Shown here piece after piece: positions 22,427-35,030 of a stretch of DNA of 64,000 nt (its first letter is position 1; each line of letters begins with the position of its first letter). Origin of the DNA: Scilla litardierei. Its lineage: Eukaryota; Streptophyta; Magnoliopsida; Asparagales; Asparagaceae. A program made the translations under genes and the position numbers. The notes beneath the pieces were generated by a model. That model ran no database searches and was not told the DNA's origin. It worked only from the letters and a program-made list of their open reading frames with translations. The stretch spans positions 276,837,871 to 276,901,870 of the forward strand of contig CM061141.1 of the NCBI GenBank assembly GCA_030789695.1. Direction: 5' to 3'.

Positions 22427-23394
22427 TGAAATTCAGTACACAGAAATTAAATATGAATCCAACGAAATAACGTACGTCAATCAGCGACACACAAGACTTG
22501 GTAACACAGTTCGGTGTGCACACCTACATCTGCGGGGCCACGCCCAGAAAAATAGAATACTTCACTAAAATAATCAGAGAGTACAAACTCTAATAATCAC
22601 GATTCAACTAGGAGGAACATACTCCCCCTAAATACAAACCGCGAGGGGTGATCGCAATCAACCCCGTGAAGTATTCTCGGCAAGCTCCCCTTGTCGGCAA
22701 GCTCCCCTTGCACCACCGACTAGACCAACTCACTTGATCCTATGTGCGTAGCCGTCGGCCGCCCTTCCGGAGTTTCACAGAACTTTTTACTCAAAAGCCA
22801 TAATCTAGCCGTCACCGTCCTCGAACCCTAATAGCCTTTGCTCCCCCTAAATCCACGGTTCGATCAGCAAGTATCCAATCCAATCGGTTACAGCTAGGCA
22901 ACACCAATATCAGCAACTCCCAACAAGCATGAGATCCCACAAAATCCGCAAGAGCCCGTTGCGAAGATATTGCACGCTAAAATCTCTCTAACCTTCTTTC
23001 AACAAAATAACGTAGAGATATAAATAGCCAATCAAATCTTTAACCATATTTAATCAACGTAAATACCTGAACAGTTAAAGATAGAAAGATAAGATCACGA
23101 GATACCCAAACCCGGATCCATGTATATCGCGAGCAATCAATGCCGTATATAGACACAGCATGTTGAACCTTATGGAACAACATAATGTTCAACAATTCTT
23201 TCAACATACTAGGCTGAGTCGTTTCTCTCCGTCAGAATATTGTTGCTCCGATACAACATCAAGTTCAACAAATCTTCCAACACCAACAAGAGGAACCGTC
23301 TTTCTTCTTCAAGATAGTAACGAGCAATAAACGATTATCATAGTGCCACTTATGACAATGCAGTCATGAATGCAGACATGAATAAATCGTGACA
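22427..23394 (-). repeat. Copia-II 5' LTR (968 bp)
   Basis: Its ends were found by comparing it with the inverted solo LTR at 25943-26909. On the plus strand it starts TGAAATTCAGTAC and ends CGTGACA. Its U3 (about 23155-23300) is rich in GTTCAACA/TGTTGAAC motifs. Similarity to the solo copy is clear over the whole length, with many substitutions. Confidence 0.85.
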
Positions 23395-23799
23395 ATCTCT
23401 TTTGATCTAAATCATCGGCATAATCAAAATCTATGTATTTGATGAGATCGCAAATATAATCAGATCATCTTTATACACCAAAACAACATATATGTATTCC
23501 ATGTAAAATACTGGTGTATCCACTTCCCTACCTCCAATGGATTTTAATAAGATCACTAATATATCTGATAACAACAATGATAGCTTGTGAAATATCTGGA
23601 CATGTGAAAACCTTAGTATACTTGATGGTTCGAACAGCAATGGCATTATGTACACAAAACATGTATTTCTCTTCTTTATCAGAATGAGGGAAGAGTGCAG
23701 TTAAAAGATGAAAGTATGCAACAAGTGAAGTAGACAAGGGCTTTGCAATTTTCCAAGCTGATCCAAAACTTTATGAATATACCTCTTTCAAGAGACAGA

Positions 23800-25905
23800 G
23801 TTTACTTGATTTTTGATCCATTTGAATCTCAATATTGAAAATCGTCTTGGCTGCACCAAAAATCATTTATATCAAATTCTAATCCTAAAAGTTGTTTCAA
23901 CTATTTCACATAAGCTACAATATGCATATCATCAATATACAAGAACAAATAGATATATGAACCACAATCTAATTTCTTGATGTAGACATAATTATCATGC
24001 ACGCTTCTAGTATATCTGTAGCCTACCATAAAAGTATCTAACCTCGTGTACCATTGGCATAGAGACTACTTCAATCCATATAGAGATTTCTTCAGCTTCC
24101 AAACATAGTATTTTTTTCGTGTACCATGAACCCGTCTGGTTGACTCATGAATTTATCTTCTTCTAGTTCCCCATATAAAAAAAGAAGTTTTCATATCAAA
24201 TTGCTCAAGTTCTAAATCATAACAAGTAACCACGACGAGTAACACAGATGGAGGAATGCTTTAGAACCAGAATGAACATTTCATTGAAATCGACACCATC
24301 CTTCTGACTGTAGCCTTTAGTAACAAGTCAAGTTGTATACTTTTTTTAACATCTGAAATTCTTAACTGTTTCTTAAGACCCACTTGCAACCAACAATATT
24401 TCTTCATTTGATGGTTTGACTAGCACCAAAGTCTGATTCTTCTAAAGAAATTTATCTCTTCCTTCATGGTAATAATCCAATATGCAAATTCTTGGCTAGT
24501 GATGGTATCTGAATGACTGGAGTGATCAAGGATCAACTCCACCACACTTAGTGCATAAGATATGAGATCTGCATAACCATACTCTCAAGAAGTAGAAATA
24601 ATGTACTATTGCTCCTTTAACACTTCATTAATACTATTGGATTCATGCACATCTATCTGATTAGGCTGAACTGGAGTAAGGATTTGATTTTTCTTTGAAT
24701 GTGCTTTCAAACTTCACATGTTTGCTAACACAATTTTCCTTCCCCGAATAGACATCATACTCCTTCAGATGAAGCATTGATTTCTCATAAAAAATCACGT
24801 ATCTCCTGACCACCAACTTAGTCTTAGGATCCATGGTCTGAATTCTATATATTTTCATCCCGAATCATTGCCAATGAAGATAACTTCTTTGTCAATAAGA
24901 TTTTCATTATTTGTATAATTATATGCATGGTAACCAAATATATTCAAAATAGAATAATTAGCAGGTTTACCAAACCATACCTTGATAGTTAATTGATTAC
25001 AGTAGTTGGAGGTCCAGATAACAAGATGCGAATACTGCCTTAGCTCAAAAGTTCCTTAACAACTAGTATTAGAAACCACGCATCTTGCTCTTTCTAATAA
25101 GATCCTATTCATCTGTTCTGCAACTCCATTTTACTATGAAGTTTCTCTCATTGTGTAATGCCTTGCAATACCCACTTTCTATTAGTACTCGTTAAACTCT
25201 CTGGAACAAAGCTCCATGTCATTATCTATTCGAAGACACTTACTCTTCTTTTCAATTTGCTTTTAAACCAGAGCTTTCTAATTTTTAAACAAATTGAAAA
25301 CATCGCTCTTTTTGCAACACATATATCCCAATCATACTGGAATAATCATCGATGAGAGTAAGTAAATACATTGCACAACATTTTGAAGAAACATAAGAAC
25401 GCCTTAAATATCTAATGTAATCTAAGTAGAATTTGTTATATGAGTAGCAATGCCAAACTAGATCTTTTTTGTTTACCAAATATACAATGCTCACAAAAGT
25501 TCAACTGCTCCACCTTATGACATTCTAACAAATCTCGTTTAATTAACAGTAATGAATCGCAGGTACATCTGGTACCTTTAAGATATATATACTATTTTTC
25601 TGGATGCCTTTCATAATCACCAACGACCTTTGATGATACAAGGACTATATCTTCAAGAATATATCAGTAATCTTTCTTGTCTAGAATTCCCAAAGAGATC
25701 AAATTTTTCTTCAAATTTGATACATACTAAAACTCTCTAAGAGTCTTCACCACATCATCATGCACCTTGATTCTGATAATCCCAATAGTATATATCTTAC
25801 GAGGTGTGTCGTCTTCTATCAAAATAACTCCACCGTTAACCTTCTTGTATATAAAAAACCATCTATGCTAGGGGCATATATGAACGGAACATCTAGAATC
25901 CAATA
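23800..25905 (-). pseudogene. pol: Copia-III pol remnants (protease, integrase, RT)
   Basis: Only short matches survive between many stops. At 25862-25905 is KWVLDS, then RCS and VHI, the copia protease site with Gly replaced. At 25285-25494 is an integrase core segment with one catalytic Asp in LIDDYSS. At 24661-24858 is the post-integrase stretch, with VVRRYVIFYEKSML resembling the usual VxSRDVVFxE. At about 24050-24110 is the RT piece KSLYGLK. Nothing here can be functional. Confidence 0.7.
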
Positions 25906-25942
25906 CCCACTTATCAAGTGGGCGAGCATGATTTGTAGCGCT

Positions 25943-26909
25943 GTTAGGTTTTAGTCATGTTTGCATTGATGATTGCATTGTCATAAGTGGCACTCTGTTA
26001 ATCGTCATTTGCTCTTTACTTCTTGAAGTTATAAGACGGTTTATCTGGAAGATGTTGGGTCTTTTGTTGAACGATTTGTTGCACCAGAGCTACAGTAATC
26101 TGAAGGAGAGAATCGACTCAGCCTTCTATGTTGAAAGTATTGTTGTACATTATGTTGCACTATTATGTTCAACATGCTGTGTCTTTTTACGTCATTAATT
26201 GATTGCAGCTTTCTTGGACCCGAGTTTGGATTCCTCGCGATCTCAAGTTCCTATCTTTAACAGTTTAGGTATTTATGTTGGTTTCATATTGTTAAAGATT
26301 TGATTGGCTATTTATATCTCTCGGTTATTTTTGTTGAAAGACGGTTGGAGAGATTTTAGCCGACAATATATTTGCAACGATCTCCTGCGGATTTTGAGTG
26401 ATCTCTTTCTGGTTGAGCGTTGCGGATATTGCAGTTGTCCAGCCGAATCAGATTTGATTGAATCTTTGCTGATTGAACCGTGGATTGTGGGGAGCGCATG
26501 TTATTAGGGTTCAGCTGCTGTGACGATTAGGGCATGGACTTTGTGATGAAAGTTCTGTGAAAAACTCTGGGAGGGAGGCCGACGACTACGCACGTAAGAT
26601 CAAGAGAGTTGACCTAGTCGGTGGTGCAAGGTGAGCTTGCTGGGAAGGGGAGCTTGCCAAGAATACTTCACGGGGTTGATTGCGATCACCCCTCACGATT
26701 TGTATTAAGGGGGAGGGAGTTCTTCCTTATAGAAGCGTGATTATTAGAGTTTGTATTCTCTGATTATTATAGTGAAATATTCTATTTTTCTGGGCGTGGC
26801 CCCGCAGATGTAGGTGTGCGCACCGAACTGCGATACCAAGTCTTATGTGTCTCTGATTGATGTGTGTTGTTTCGCTGTTTTAAGATTCATTACTGCGTAC
26901 TGAATTTCA
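25943..26909 (+). repeat. Solo LTR of the Copia-II family, opposite orientation
   Basis: Runs from TGTTAGG to TGAATTTCA and is the inverted counterpart of 22427-23394. No internal region or second LTR is attached, and the flanks are both Copia-III, so it fits a solo LTR left by recombination. GTAGC occurs at 25936-25940 and again at 26910-26914. That would be the target duplication if two extra bases (GC) lie between it and the LTR start. Confidence 0.8.
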
Positions 26910-27216
26910 GTAGCTAAAATAACTTCATCAGCATTCTAGCATTCTGAGAATCTTCTTCTACAATACCAACAACTGTGGAGTTATTCAGTGACTTCTCCTT
27001 ATCATTTGCTTTCTTCTTTAGGTAACCAAACATCATGTGCCTCTTTTGTCTGCAATTGTAGAACTCAATATTCTTTTGATGTGATTTTGATTTTGACCTC
27101 CCTTTTGACTGAGAATCTTCTACAAGCTATTCTGATTGACCACGTCGATTTCCTTAATATGAGTTCTTTGCCACCAAACCTTGATTGTTTACCCTCCTAG
27201 CAAGTCTAGAAACCTT

Positions 27217-27465
27217 CTATCGTAACTTATAAAAGCAAAGAGTAGATCTCATATCTTCCAACGATTGGCGTATAATTGATAACATTCTTGAAAGGAGGAG
27301 GTAAGAGCATAATAATATTAGCGTAAAATTTTCATTAATAATTTTAACATCTATATTTTTAAGATCCATCAAATTCTTATTTAATTCATTACCATGGGTT
27401 TTCAGCAACATACCTTCTTTCATGCAAAGAGTAAATAGATGTTTCAGATTTAGCTTACTTGTCAA
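27217..27465 (-). pseudogene. gag: Copia-III gag fragment
   Basis: Encodes LKHLFTLCMKEGMLLKTHGNELNKNLMDLKNIDVKI, matching the capsid region of TNT1-like copia Gag (LxxLKMKEG, HxNxFNxIxxDLxxxxVKI). It is a short piece of a decayed gene whose beginning lies near 27750. Confidence 0.7.
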
Positions 27466-27780
27466 TGACTATGTCATGTAGAATGCTATTAATATGTTCC
27501 ACAAGCTTGCTACAATCTCCTCATTGACTACTTCTATAAAGACTTCATTGGACAAATAAGGATAGATGGTTGTGAGTGCCTTGGCTCTCTAAGGTTGTTT
27601 TCTCCTTATTAGACATTATTACTCGGCATCTTATCTATTTTGGTAACTAAAAGATCGTACTGCATCAAGAGAACGTGCATTTTCATGTGTCACATACTGA
27701 TGCTATTCTTTTCATCGAACTTGTCATTCTTATGCTTCATGGATAACATGCTTGAACTTGATCTAGATTAATGTTATGAA

Positions 27781-29735
27781 TGATTATATACCAGATTATT
27801 AGAGACTACAGAAGCACAAAAGTAACTCGATGTTGCACAAGAAAGTATAGTAAAGTAGTAACATCAAAGATGATATAAGGATTTAAGTGATTCGGTACTA
27901 TAACCCATGTCTACGAACATCGACAGATCGATTGATGTTCCCTGTATCAAAATGTAAAAATACAAAATACAGAGTGATAAATTGTTAGAATCCAAACACA
28001 TGAACAAGAGGAGAAGAAGACCCTTTTAAACTTGATCCATTCAAGAGGTTAATTTATGCGTCCTTTTATATAGAAACTGGATTATATCATTCCTTATTCA
28101 AGTATGATTAAAGTAACTAAGCCTATTCGCATTTGTGTTTGCACTTTCCTTGCATGAACCGACACGTGAATTATGAAAGAGAAATTTGAGTTGAACTCAA
28201 ATTATTATCGTCTAGCCAATAAAATTAATTTGAATCCTATTCAATTTCTCACATGTAAACTTCATTCAAAATAATCCAAACTTTACTCAATCCTAAACCA
28301 ATTAGGAGGCTTCAATTCAACTCATGCATGGAGATTTCCAATTGTAATTATTCTCCAATGTAAATGTACGTCTACTGCAGTAGTGTTTCTAATCAAATTA
28401 GAAAAAGACAGAAGCATGTAAATTTCAAAAAAAATTCTAATCCTAGTACAAAACCCAAGAAGCGACAAAATTCATAATTTAAATTCCAGGATAAAATCAG
28501 AACTTTGCATAAATATACTTTCCTGATATCCACTATTTTAAAAAAAAAATTCTAGCGAAGACCTCCAATCTCCATACAAACAAAGCGTGATAGTAGTTTC
28601 ACCTTACTGATGAAACTCCTCATAATCCATGAACCCTTCAAGAGCTTGAACTTGGTCCCAATCATTACTAGAACTTGAGAGAAAGAGAAAAAAAATTATT
28701 TCTTAGAGAAAATTTGTATCTTAAGACAAGGCTTTATGATTATATTTTTATTTCTCTGATCTTAGATGCTTAGATCTAAGATCTCTTGAATAGTTGGATT
28801 GATTAAATGCCTTTGAGAGGAGAAGATGGTCCCTTTATATAGTTCTAGGATCTCACGTAATCTAATTATGCTTAGGATTTTTCGTTAGAGTTGTAACCCA
28901 TCCCTAAACATGTAGGACTTAAAGAACGGTCTCATAATATTTCTTTAATCCTTAGGAGTTTTAGTTAAATTCAAACCATATCTAATAACATTTAGGATTA
29001 AAGAAAATATCCTTAGAAATCCTACAAATATTTCTTATTTGAGTCAAACTCTATCTTTTGGGCAGAATCTTAACCCAATAATTGGATCAAGCCCCAAACC
29101 AAACATGACCCAAAATACCCACAAAACCAATCCAAGCATAGGTGAGACCTTATTGTTATTATGTGTTACCGTACTACTGCCATTGGCCATAGCCACTGGT
29201 TTCTAGCTACAACCAACAATCTGGCTAGCTGGTCGTAGCTAATTAGCCACTGGCCGGTCATCGGCTGACCAGCTAACCCTCTAGTGAAGACCCTTCATAA
29301 CTAATGATCCAGTGAGTGTGGTTTCGATGGGGTTTTTCATCTTTCTTTTAGGGTTAGGAATTCATAACTCTTTACAAAATTGTCCCTATCGCATTCACGT
29401 CACTTTGTGATGTGCTCCTCTCTCTTAATTAAGCCAATCATAACTCCTTGAGATCATTTGCATATATCTCATATACATCGAGTTATTTTCCTTCGATTAT
29501 CGTAATAAGCCACCATCATTTGAGACTCTAATATCCCGACTCTTAGTTTTCAAAAGTGACTTGGTCGTACTCTATGAACATGCTACAGGTACGACAATGA
29601 TGCAAGTTGCATGTGAAGACAACTCTTTTTGGTATCATCATTATCTGGTTGATGAGAGTAAACTCTCTTCCAAACCAAATTTGAGCCTGTCAGCAACAGC
29701 TATCATGCAGTATGGTCTGTTCGTCATAACTATGT
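27781..29735. other. Decayed LTR-like intergenic DNA
   Basis: AT-rich, with no supportable coding region. It probably includes the 5' LTR of Copia-III, since it follows that element's primer-site remnant. Two minus-strand TATA-like boxes (CTATATAAAAGG near 28070 and CTATATAAAGGG near 28838) suggest remains of two LTRs. 29200-29300 has a short repetitive stretch of GGCTAGCTGGT, TAGCCACTGGCC and CTGACCAGCTAACC words. I cannot set boundaries. Confidence 0.4.
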
Positions 29736-30010
29736 GTTGGATTTGGATCCTAGCCTAGAGGGTGGTGAATAAGCTAATAAAAATATTCGTGCAACCCACA
29801 AACAATCACACGCAGCTATAAGCATATGCAGGGTAAAAAATAAGCAGTCACAGAGTACGCACAGATATATCCTGGTTCGGTTGTCCCCACGACCTACTCC
29901 AACCCCGAAGGCAACTACTAGATAGATATGTAATCAATGTACAGCTACAATGAGTCAAGAGCCCCAACTCAACTCTCACCAAACTCGTACGTACTCCCGC
30001 GTGCTCTACA
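29736..30010 (-). repeat. Copia-V-type LTR fragment cut by Gypsy-B
   Basis: Starts TGTTGGATTTGGATCCTAGCC and follows the start of the Copia-V LTRs (55487 and 60817) through the GGTGAATA motif, the GTGCAACCCAC stretch and ATCCTGGTTCGG. It stops at 30010, where the Gypsy-B LTR begins. The remainder would lie beyond the right end of Gypsy-B, outside the window. Confidence 0.75.
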
Positions 30011-31705
30011 TGATGTGTCCATATTTTCCATATTTTTATAGCATCATTCCATTGCATTTCATGTCATATTCGCATCCAAATCCCACATTTTCCTATGATA
30101 TTATAATTCTAACGACATATTCGAGTTTCGTAGAGTTTTGTGCATTTTCAGGGATTTTGGAGCGATTCGGGACCACTTTTAGATATGGACACATCCAGCA
30201 CGCCCTTGAGTCCGTTGGTGAAGGTCTACAGGAGTTCACCGAGTTTTGAAAGCCTATGGGAGGAGTGGAGGGATTTCCAGGAGTGTAGGAGAAGCTGTCA
30301 GGAGTTAGCAGAGATTTTTCCAGGCGACTCGACCGAGCAGAGTAGGATGCTCGGTCGAGCTGATGCACGAGAGAAGCTGATACGTATCCGAATCGACTGA
30401 GCAGTGTGGTGCTCGGTCGAGCAACTTCTATTCTTTTTGAAGATCAACCATCAACGTACTGCTCGACCGAGTCAGTCAGATGGCGACTTGACCGAGAAAT
30501 GCCTACTCGGGCCGAGCAGACAGAACGACTTTTTTTGAAGAAGATGGATCCACTGACAAACTCGACCGAGCAAGTGGGTTGCTCGACCGAGCAAGCTTCT
30601 ACTCGACCGAGTCACTGACTCAATCGGCGATAGTACATGCTAATTTTGGAATTATTTTCGTGGGCCCGCCCAGATGCGCAGAGCTGAGGAGTGAAGTGCG
30701 GATTTGGAGACACGATATGGGGAGCTCATTCTTTTGATTGATTTTTGGGAATTAAGTTGTGGAGAGAGAGGAGATTAGAGACGATTTGTAGATCTAAACC
30801 TATTTCTTGGGGATAATTGAATTATTTTTGGAAGATCAATTGCTTTTGCGTTCTGGAATCTACGGAATCTTCTTGGATTATTATTGGTTATTGTTCTTTC
30901 TCGTCTTCGGCAAGTAAGCTATTCATTTCTCGCTCGATCCAATTGCAACAATGTTTTCTCTTATAAAAATCGTATTTTTATTCGACAAAATCGTCATGTG
31001 TGAGTAGTCTCTTTTAGGGTTGATGGGTTAGCTCTAAGACTTTAGGAAGGAGATGTAGATCTGGATCCCTAGGTTGTATTGGAAATAAGAAGGAGTATTT
31101 CGGTCGATCCATCCGAATCCCTAGGATAACTCGTACTGAGATCACGCTCACGGTCGATGGAATTGATGAGCTTAAGGAGTATCCTTGGGATTCAAATAGG
31201 GAAATCAGTGGATCCAACCAAGGCTCGTGACCATGCCCGGCTCGTGCCTTGAGGGGATCCACCGACGAACTATATCTCTACATTGACGGCTACCGCCATT
31301 GCATCAATGAGAGCCACCGAAATACCTCGAAATTCTAACCCACGAAAGTGGTATGAATTGAGCGACTAATCCCCTAACCCTAATGCAACGTAAGGATCCC
31401 ATTTCAACATCGATCTCCGACGGTCTTAGCGGTGATCCCGAAAACCCTAGTTTTCTTTATTATCAAGTCAACAACAACATCACAATCAATCCTTCCAGAC
31501 CGACAGCTATCTCACTTCGAGATCTAAAAATAATCTGAGACATCAAATACACTGTCACCGTCCATGTGGGATCCGACATCTTTTATACTATAATTTGACA
31601 CCGTCCGCTTGCGGATAGAGCCAAGAGCTAACACCTAGGAGCCATACTACGCCTAGCGACCATGACACCGCTAGGTGGAATTTAGGTGTAAGTTCGGGGT
31701 GCGTC
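30011..31705 (+). repeat. Gypsy-B 5' LTR (about 1695 bp)
   Basis: Starts TGATGTGTCC after the cut copia LTR and ends GGGTGCGTCA, eight bases before the primer site. U3 has a cluster of CTCGACCGAG/CTCGGTCGAG motifs at 30319-30612. The hairpin loop of Gypsy-A is not present. Only one LTR is visible, so the left edge rests on the TG start and the loss of copia similarity. Confidence 0.8.
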
Positions 31706-31712
31706 AAGTTTT

Positions 31713-31730
31713 TGGCGCCGTTGCCTGGGA
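31713..31730 (+). promoter_or_regulatory. Gypsy-B primer binding site (tRNA-Asp type)
   Basis: TGGCGCCGTTGCCTGGGA, within AAGTTTTTGGCGCC as in Gypsy-A. One base differs from the usual GCCGGGGA end. Confidence 0.88.
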
Positions 31731-31866
31731 CGGCTATAGTGTATCTCAGTTTATTTTTATTTCGAAAGAGTTTGCTAGCAAATCTTATCATTCCTTATCT
31801 TTTCACCCTTTTTATTCTTTTAATTATTACATTTCTACTGATGGTATTTTTCGAGCTATCTTGTGC

Positions 31867-33528
31867 ATGATCACTCGCTTTAGGGCTATTGATAAAGAAT
31901 TGTTATTCGACCCTGAGATCGAGAAAACATCAAGGGCTCTGAGGGCCTCGAATAGAAATCAAGCACCCTCTGATCAAATGACAGACAATACCGCCGCTCC
32001 ACCTCGCACCGGGTCCATTCGGGACTACATGAAGCCAAGCTTTGGAAATAATTCTTCCATCTTAAGACCGCAACTGGCAGCAGCTAACTTCGAGTTAAAG
32101 ACGTGGCTTATAAATCTAATGCAACAGGATCCCTTCCATGGGCATCCTCATGAGAATCCCAACCACCATGTCGACACTTTTCTGGCAAAGTGCGATCTTT
32201 TAAGGCTAAAGATGTGAGTGATGATGCCATCAAGCTAAGGCTTTTCCCATTCACCTTGAGAGATAAAGCTTCCTACTGGCTACGGGCCCACCCGTCCAAC
32301 CACTTCACTACATGGGAGAAACTGGCGCTCGCTTTTGTAGACAAATTCTATCCACCCTCAAAGACGGTGCGAATCAGGGGGGCTATCTCAAATTTTAAAT
32401 AGCTTCCACAAGAATCTCTTTACGAGGCATGGGAAAGGTTTAAGGACCTTCAACATCAGTGCCCTCATCATGGGATCCAATCCTGGGACTTGGTTCAAAG
32501 CTTCTATAATAGGCTACAGCCCAACACCAAGATGATAATTGAAGCTGCCGTGCAAGGCGCCCTACTGGACAAATCGCCTAAGGAAGCCATCGATCAGCTT
32601 GAGAATATTGCGGTAAATAATCAACATTGGAGCGAAGAACGCACCGTTGTCACCAGGACCCCGAGGTAAAAGCTGTCAGCCACCTTGATTCTCACATTGA
32701 GACTCTGTGTAAACAGGTGGCTAGGATTGAACAACGTTTGGACTCCATCCCAGCAACTACCAGCACCTCTGCTTATCATCCTTTGGATGAATATGGAGAG
32801 CATAGTTATGTTCCCAGTGAGGGACATTATGATGGAGCCGACTCATCTGAGTCGGTACAGTATGTCCAAGGAAAGGGGCACAATCAGTGGCAACATCTGA
32901 CCAATAGGAATCATCCCGGATTTTCTTATGGGAACCCAAGTGGAGGGCTGCAACCTCCACAGTTTCAGAGACCACCATCCCCTCCTCAACAACAACAAGG
33001 GCAGTCGCAGAATCAACAACAGAGCGGGTTTAGGCCAGCTGGGCCATATCGACCACCAGGCTACCAGTTCAATCACCCGCCTCAGCAAGGTTATACACCA
33101 GCACTGTCGCGTTCCAATTTGGAGAGCACTTAAGAGACATTCATGAGTGGGCAAGTCAGATTTAACCATGACACATCCGCTCAGTTCAAAAATATCAATA
33201 TGTCGCTCGATGAACTTAGGGGCCAGATGTCCCAACTACTCAAGAACCAAGGGATGTTGCCTTCGCAACCAAAGCCAAATTCGAGGGCTCAAGCCAATAC
33301 CGTGGTTTCCGTTACCACACGTGGAGGACGGGCAATCGACCCCATTATGATTCCAGTTGTGAACAATGAACAAGTCATAACCAAGGAGGCCAATATTGGC
33401 AGTGATAGGAAAGAGGCTATGGATGAGCCTACCATGGATGGAGAGAAGGTGGAATCACCTTCCACCGTGCATACCGTCACACCAACTCCAAGAGATGATG
33501 CAACTTGTTCCAATAAGCCGTCCCCCAA
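31867..33528 (+). pseudogene. gag: Gypsy-B gag, broken and interrupted by Gypsy-C
   Basis: Athila-type capsid protein. From the ATG at 31867 (MITRFRAIDKELLFDPEIEKT) it reaches NFELKTWLINLMQQDPFHGHPHENP and the Retrotrans_gag core (IKLRLFPFTLRDKASYWLRAHP; FVDKFYPPSKT). It has frame changes near 32200 and 32660, a TAG at 32400 and a TAA at 33131. Then comes a Gln/Pro-rich region and VRFNHDTSAQFKNINMSLDEL. I see no CCHC zinc knuckle. Gypsy-C is inserted at 33529. Confidence 0.88.
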
Positions 33529-33889
33529 TGATCGCGCCCCAGTATGCACACGCACCCGGGACAAGCGACTCGTAGTCTTATCGCAAGCGCACGGTGTAGT
33601 GGTGAGTGGGTATCGAACTCAGGGAGGAACAATGACAATGTCTTCTTCTAATCACCTAGCTATCGAAATGGTCAAGAATAATTTGGGGTAAAATTGTCAC
33701 AAGCGTTCGTATATCGATAGAAATATCAATGAAATAAAGCTCCTAGGGATAGGGAATCCCCGCTACGAACCATATCTCATCGATGTGATTCGTAGGTTAC
33801 ATCATTGCTAGACTTGAATTTTAGGTGAACTAGTCGCAACTAAATGTAGAACCAAGCTCACGCTCTCTCGCTATTACCGATCTATAGCA

Positions 33890-34190
33890 AACCTAGGTTA
33901 GGGCCCAATCTCTTGCAAACCCTAACTTAAGCCGCTAGCGTGAAGAACGACATCATCGTTCAACCGTATCTCGAGCCCACTCTCGTGCAAACTCGAGCTA
34001 CGACCTAGGTTGAGATAGTTCCTACTCGTCCAATCTCTTGCAAACGGGTATTTGTATAGAATTACGATTGAAAACCCTAGCTTTGGCCCAATCTCTTGCA
34101 AACCAATTCTAAAGAAGTCCAATCATAAATCTAAATCGAATTTCTAGTGCTTCCTATCAATTGGGACCCAATCTCTTGCAAATCCCAATC
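33890..34190 (-). other. Gypsy-C hairpin array (3' LTR copy)
   Basis: The same five loops as Gypsy-A, read on the minus strand. Stems differ but still pair. Plus-strand arms are GTTAGGG/CCCTAAC around the first loop, CTCGAG/CTCGAG around the second, TACTCGT/ACGGGTA (one mismatch; TACCCGT in the other LTR) around the third, a short TTGG/CCAA around the fourth and ATTGGGA/TCCCAAT around the fifth. The second copy is at about 53675-53975. Confidence 0.82.
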
Positions 34191-34669
34191 AATATGAATC
34201 CCTAGCTATCCGTAATTAATCAATCCTAACCTAACCCTAATCAATTCTAGCAAAAATTTCACCAATTCATCACAATTCAGAAATAGGGTTCATAGGGTTC
34301 ATCCCTATGCCCTAAGACGATAAAACTACTCACTAATCATCATGCAATTCATAAGAAATTCAATAGCAAAATCAACACAATTCATTGCAATAGAGAAATT
34401 ATCAACAAAAATAGAGTTTTTGATAAGAAAAGAGACAAACCAATGAGAATCCAATAGCATCCAACAAAAGTCCCCTTTCTAATCTCTCAAAAAGCCTAAA
34501 TCTAATTACCTAAAAAGCTCTCTAAAAGGGCTGCGAAAAGTATCAAAAAGTTCCCCCAAACTAGGGCAAAAACTGGGTTTAAATACCCCTCAAAATCGCC
34601 CAAAAAATCGTAACAAAAATGCCCCTGCGCAGCCCAGCAATCGCAGTTTACGCAGCAGGCGGGGCGGCT

Positions 34670-35030
34670 CACTCGGCCGAGTGACAAATGTCACTCGGCC
34701 GAGTGACAAACCCTGTAAATTTACAGTAAGTTGGGACTTTTCAGGGGTCTGTCTTCGGGAGTGACTCGGCCGAGTGGATCTACTCACTCGGCCGAGGGGC
34801 ATTTCTTGCTCGGCCGAGTCGGAACCGTCAAAAGCCTGTACATTTACAGTAAGTCGGCCTCTTTTGAAGTGGATTTTCCCATGCCACTTGGGCGAGGGGA
34901 TTTCCATGCTCGGCCGAGTGGACTATCGTCACTCGGCCGAGTGCACGCCGATTTCATTCTGTTGATGCGTGTGGTCGGCCGAGTGGTCTTCTTGCTCGGC
35001 CAAGTGGGTGGTTCACTCGGCCGAGTGAGA
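34670..35030. repeat. Palindrome cluster in the Gypsy-C 3' LTR
   Basis: About ten CTCGGCCGAG motifs upstream (minus strand) of the TATA box. The matching cluster in the 5' LTR is at about 54455-54820. Motif sequence matches Gypsy-A although the surrounding LTR sequence has diverged. Confidence 0.8.

Larger units (their letters stand above)
17220..23394 (-). mobile_element. Copia-II: decayed SIRE/Maximus-like copia element, 3' LTR not present here
   Basis: Minus strand. The 5' LTR is 22427-23394, with primer site 22413-22424, gag, protease, integrase, RT and RNase H ending at 17390, and about 170 bp of 3' sequence. No copy of its LTR is found to the left before Copia-I begins, so Copia-I probably inserted in its 3' region and the other LTR lies beyond the left edge. 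ATCTC (23395-23399) would be the right target duplication. The gag type and the RNase H ending LRQALGLCC suggest the SIRE/Maximus lineage. Confidence 0.75.
23395..27780 (-). mobile_element. Copia-III: old TNT1/Tork-like copia relic
   Basis: A heavily decayed minus-strand element without long open frames. Pieces in the correct order are a gag start near 27750-27600 (KFDEKNSIS), gag at 27217-27465, protease around 25862-25905 (WVLDS), integrase 25285-25494 (LTLIDDYSSMIGIYVLQK), post-integrase 24661-24858, and RT around 24050-24110 (SLYGLK). A solo LTR of the Copia-II family is inserted at 25943-26909, and Copia-II itself at the left end. A degenerate primer-site-like sequence (CTGGTATATAATC on the minus strand) lies near 27785. 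Confidence 0.7.

Noticed and set aside
29200..29300. GCTAGCTGGT/CCAGCTAACC words as a fold-back (MITE-like) element
   Set aside because: No terminal inverted repeats with a target duplication could be defined; the region is short and irregular.
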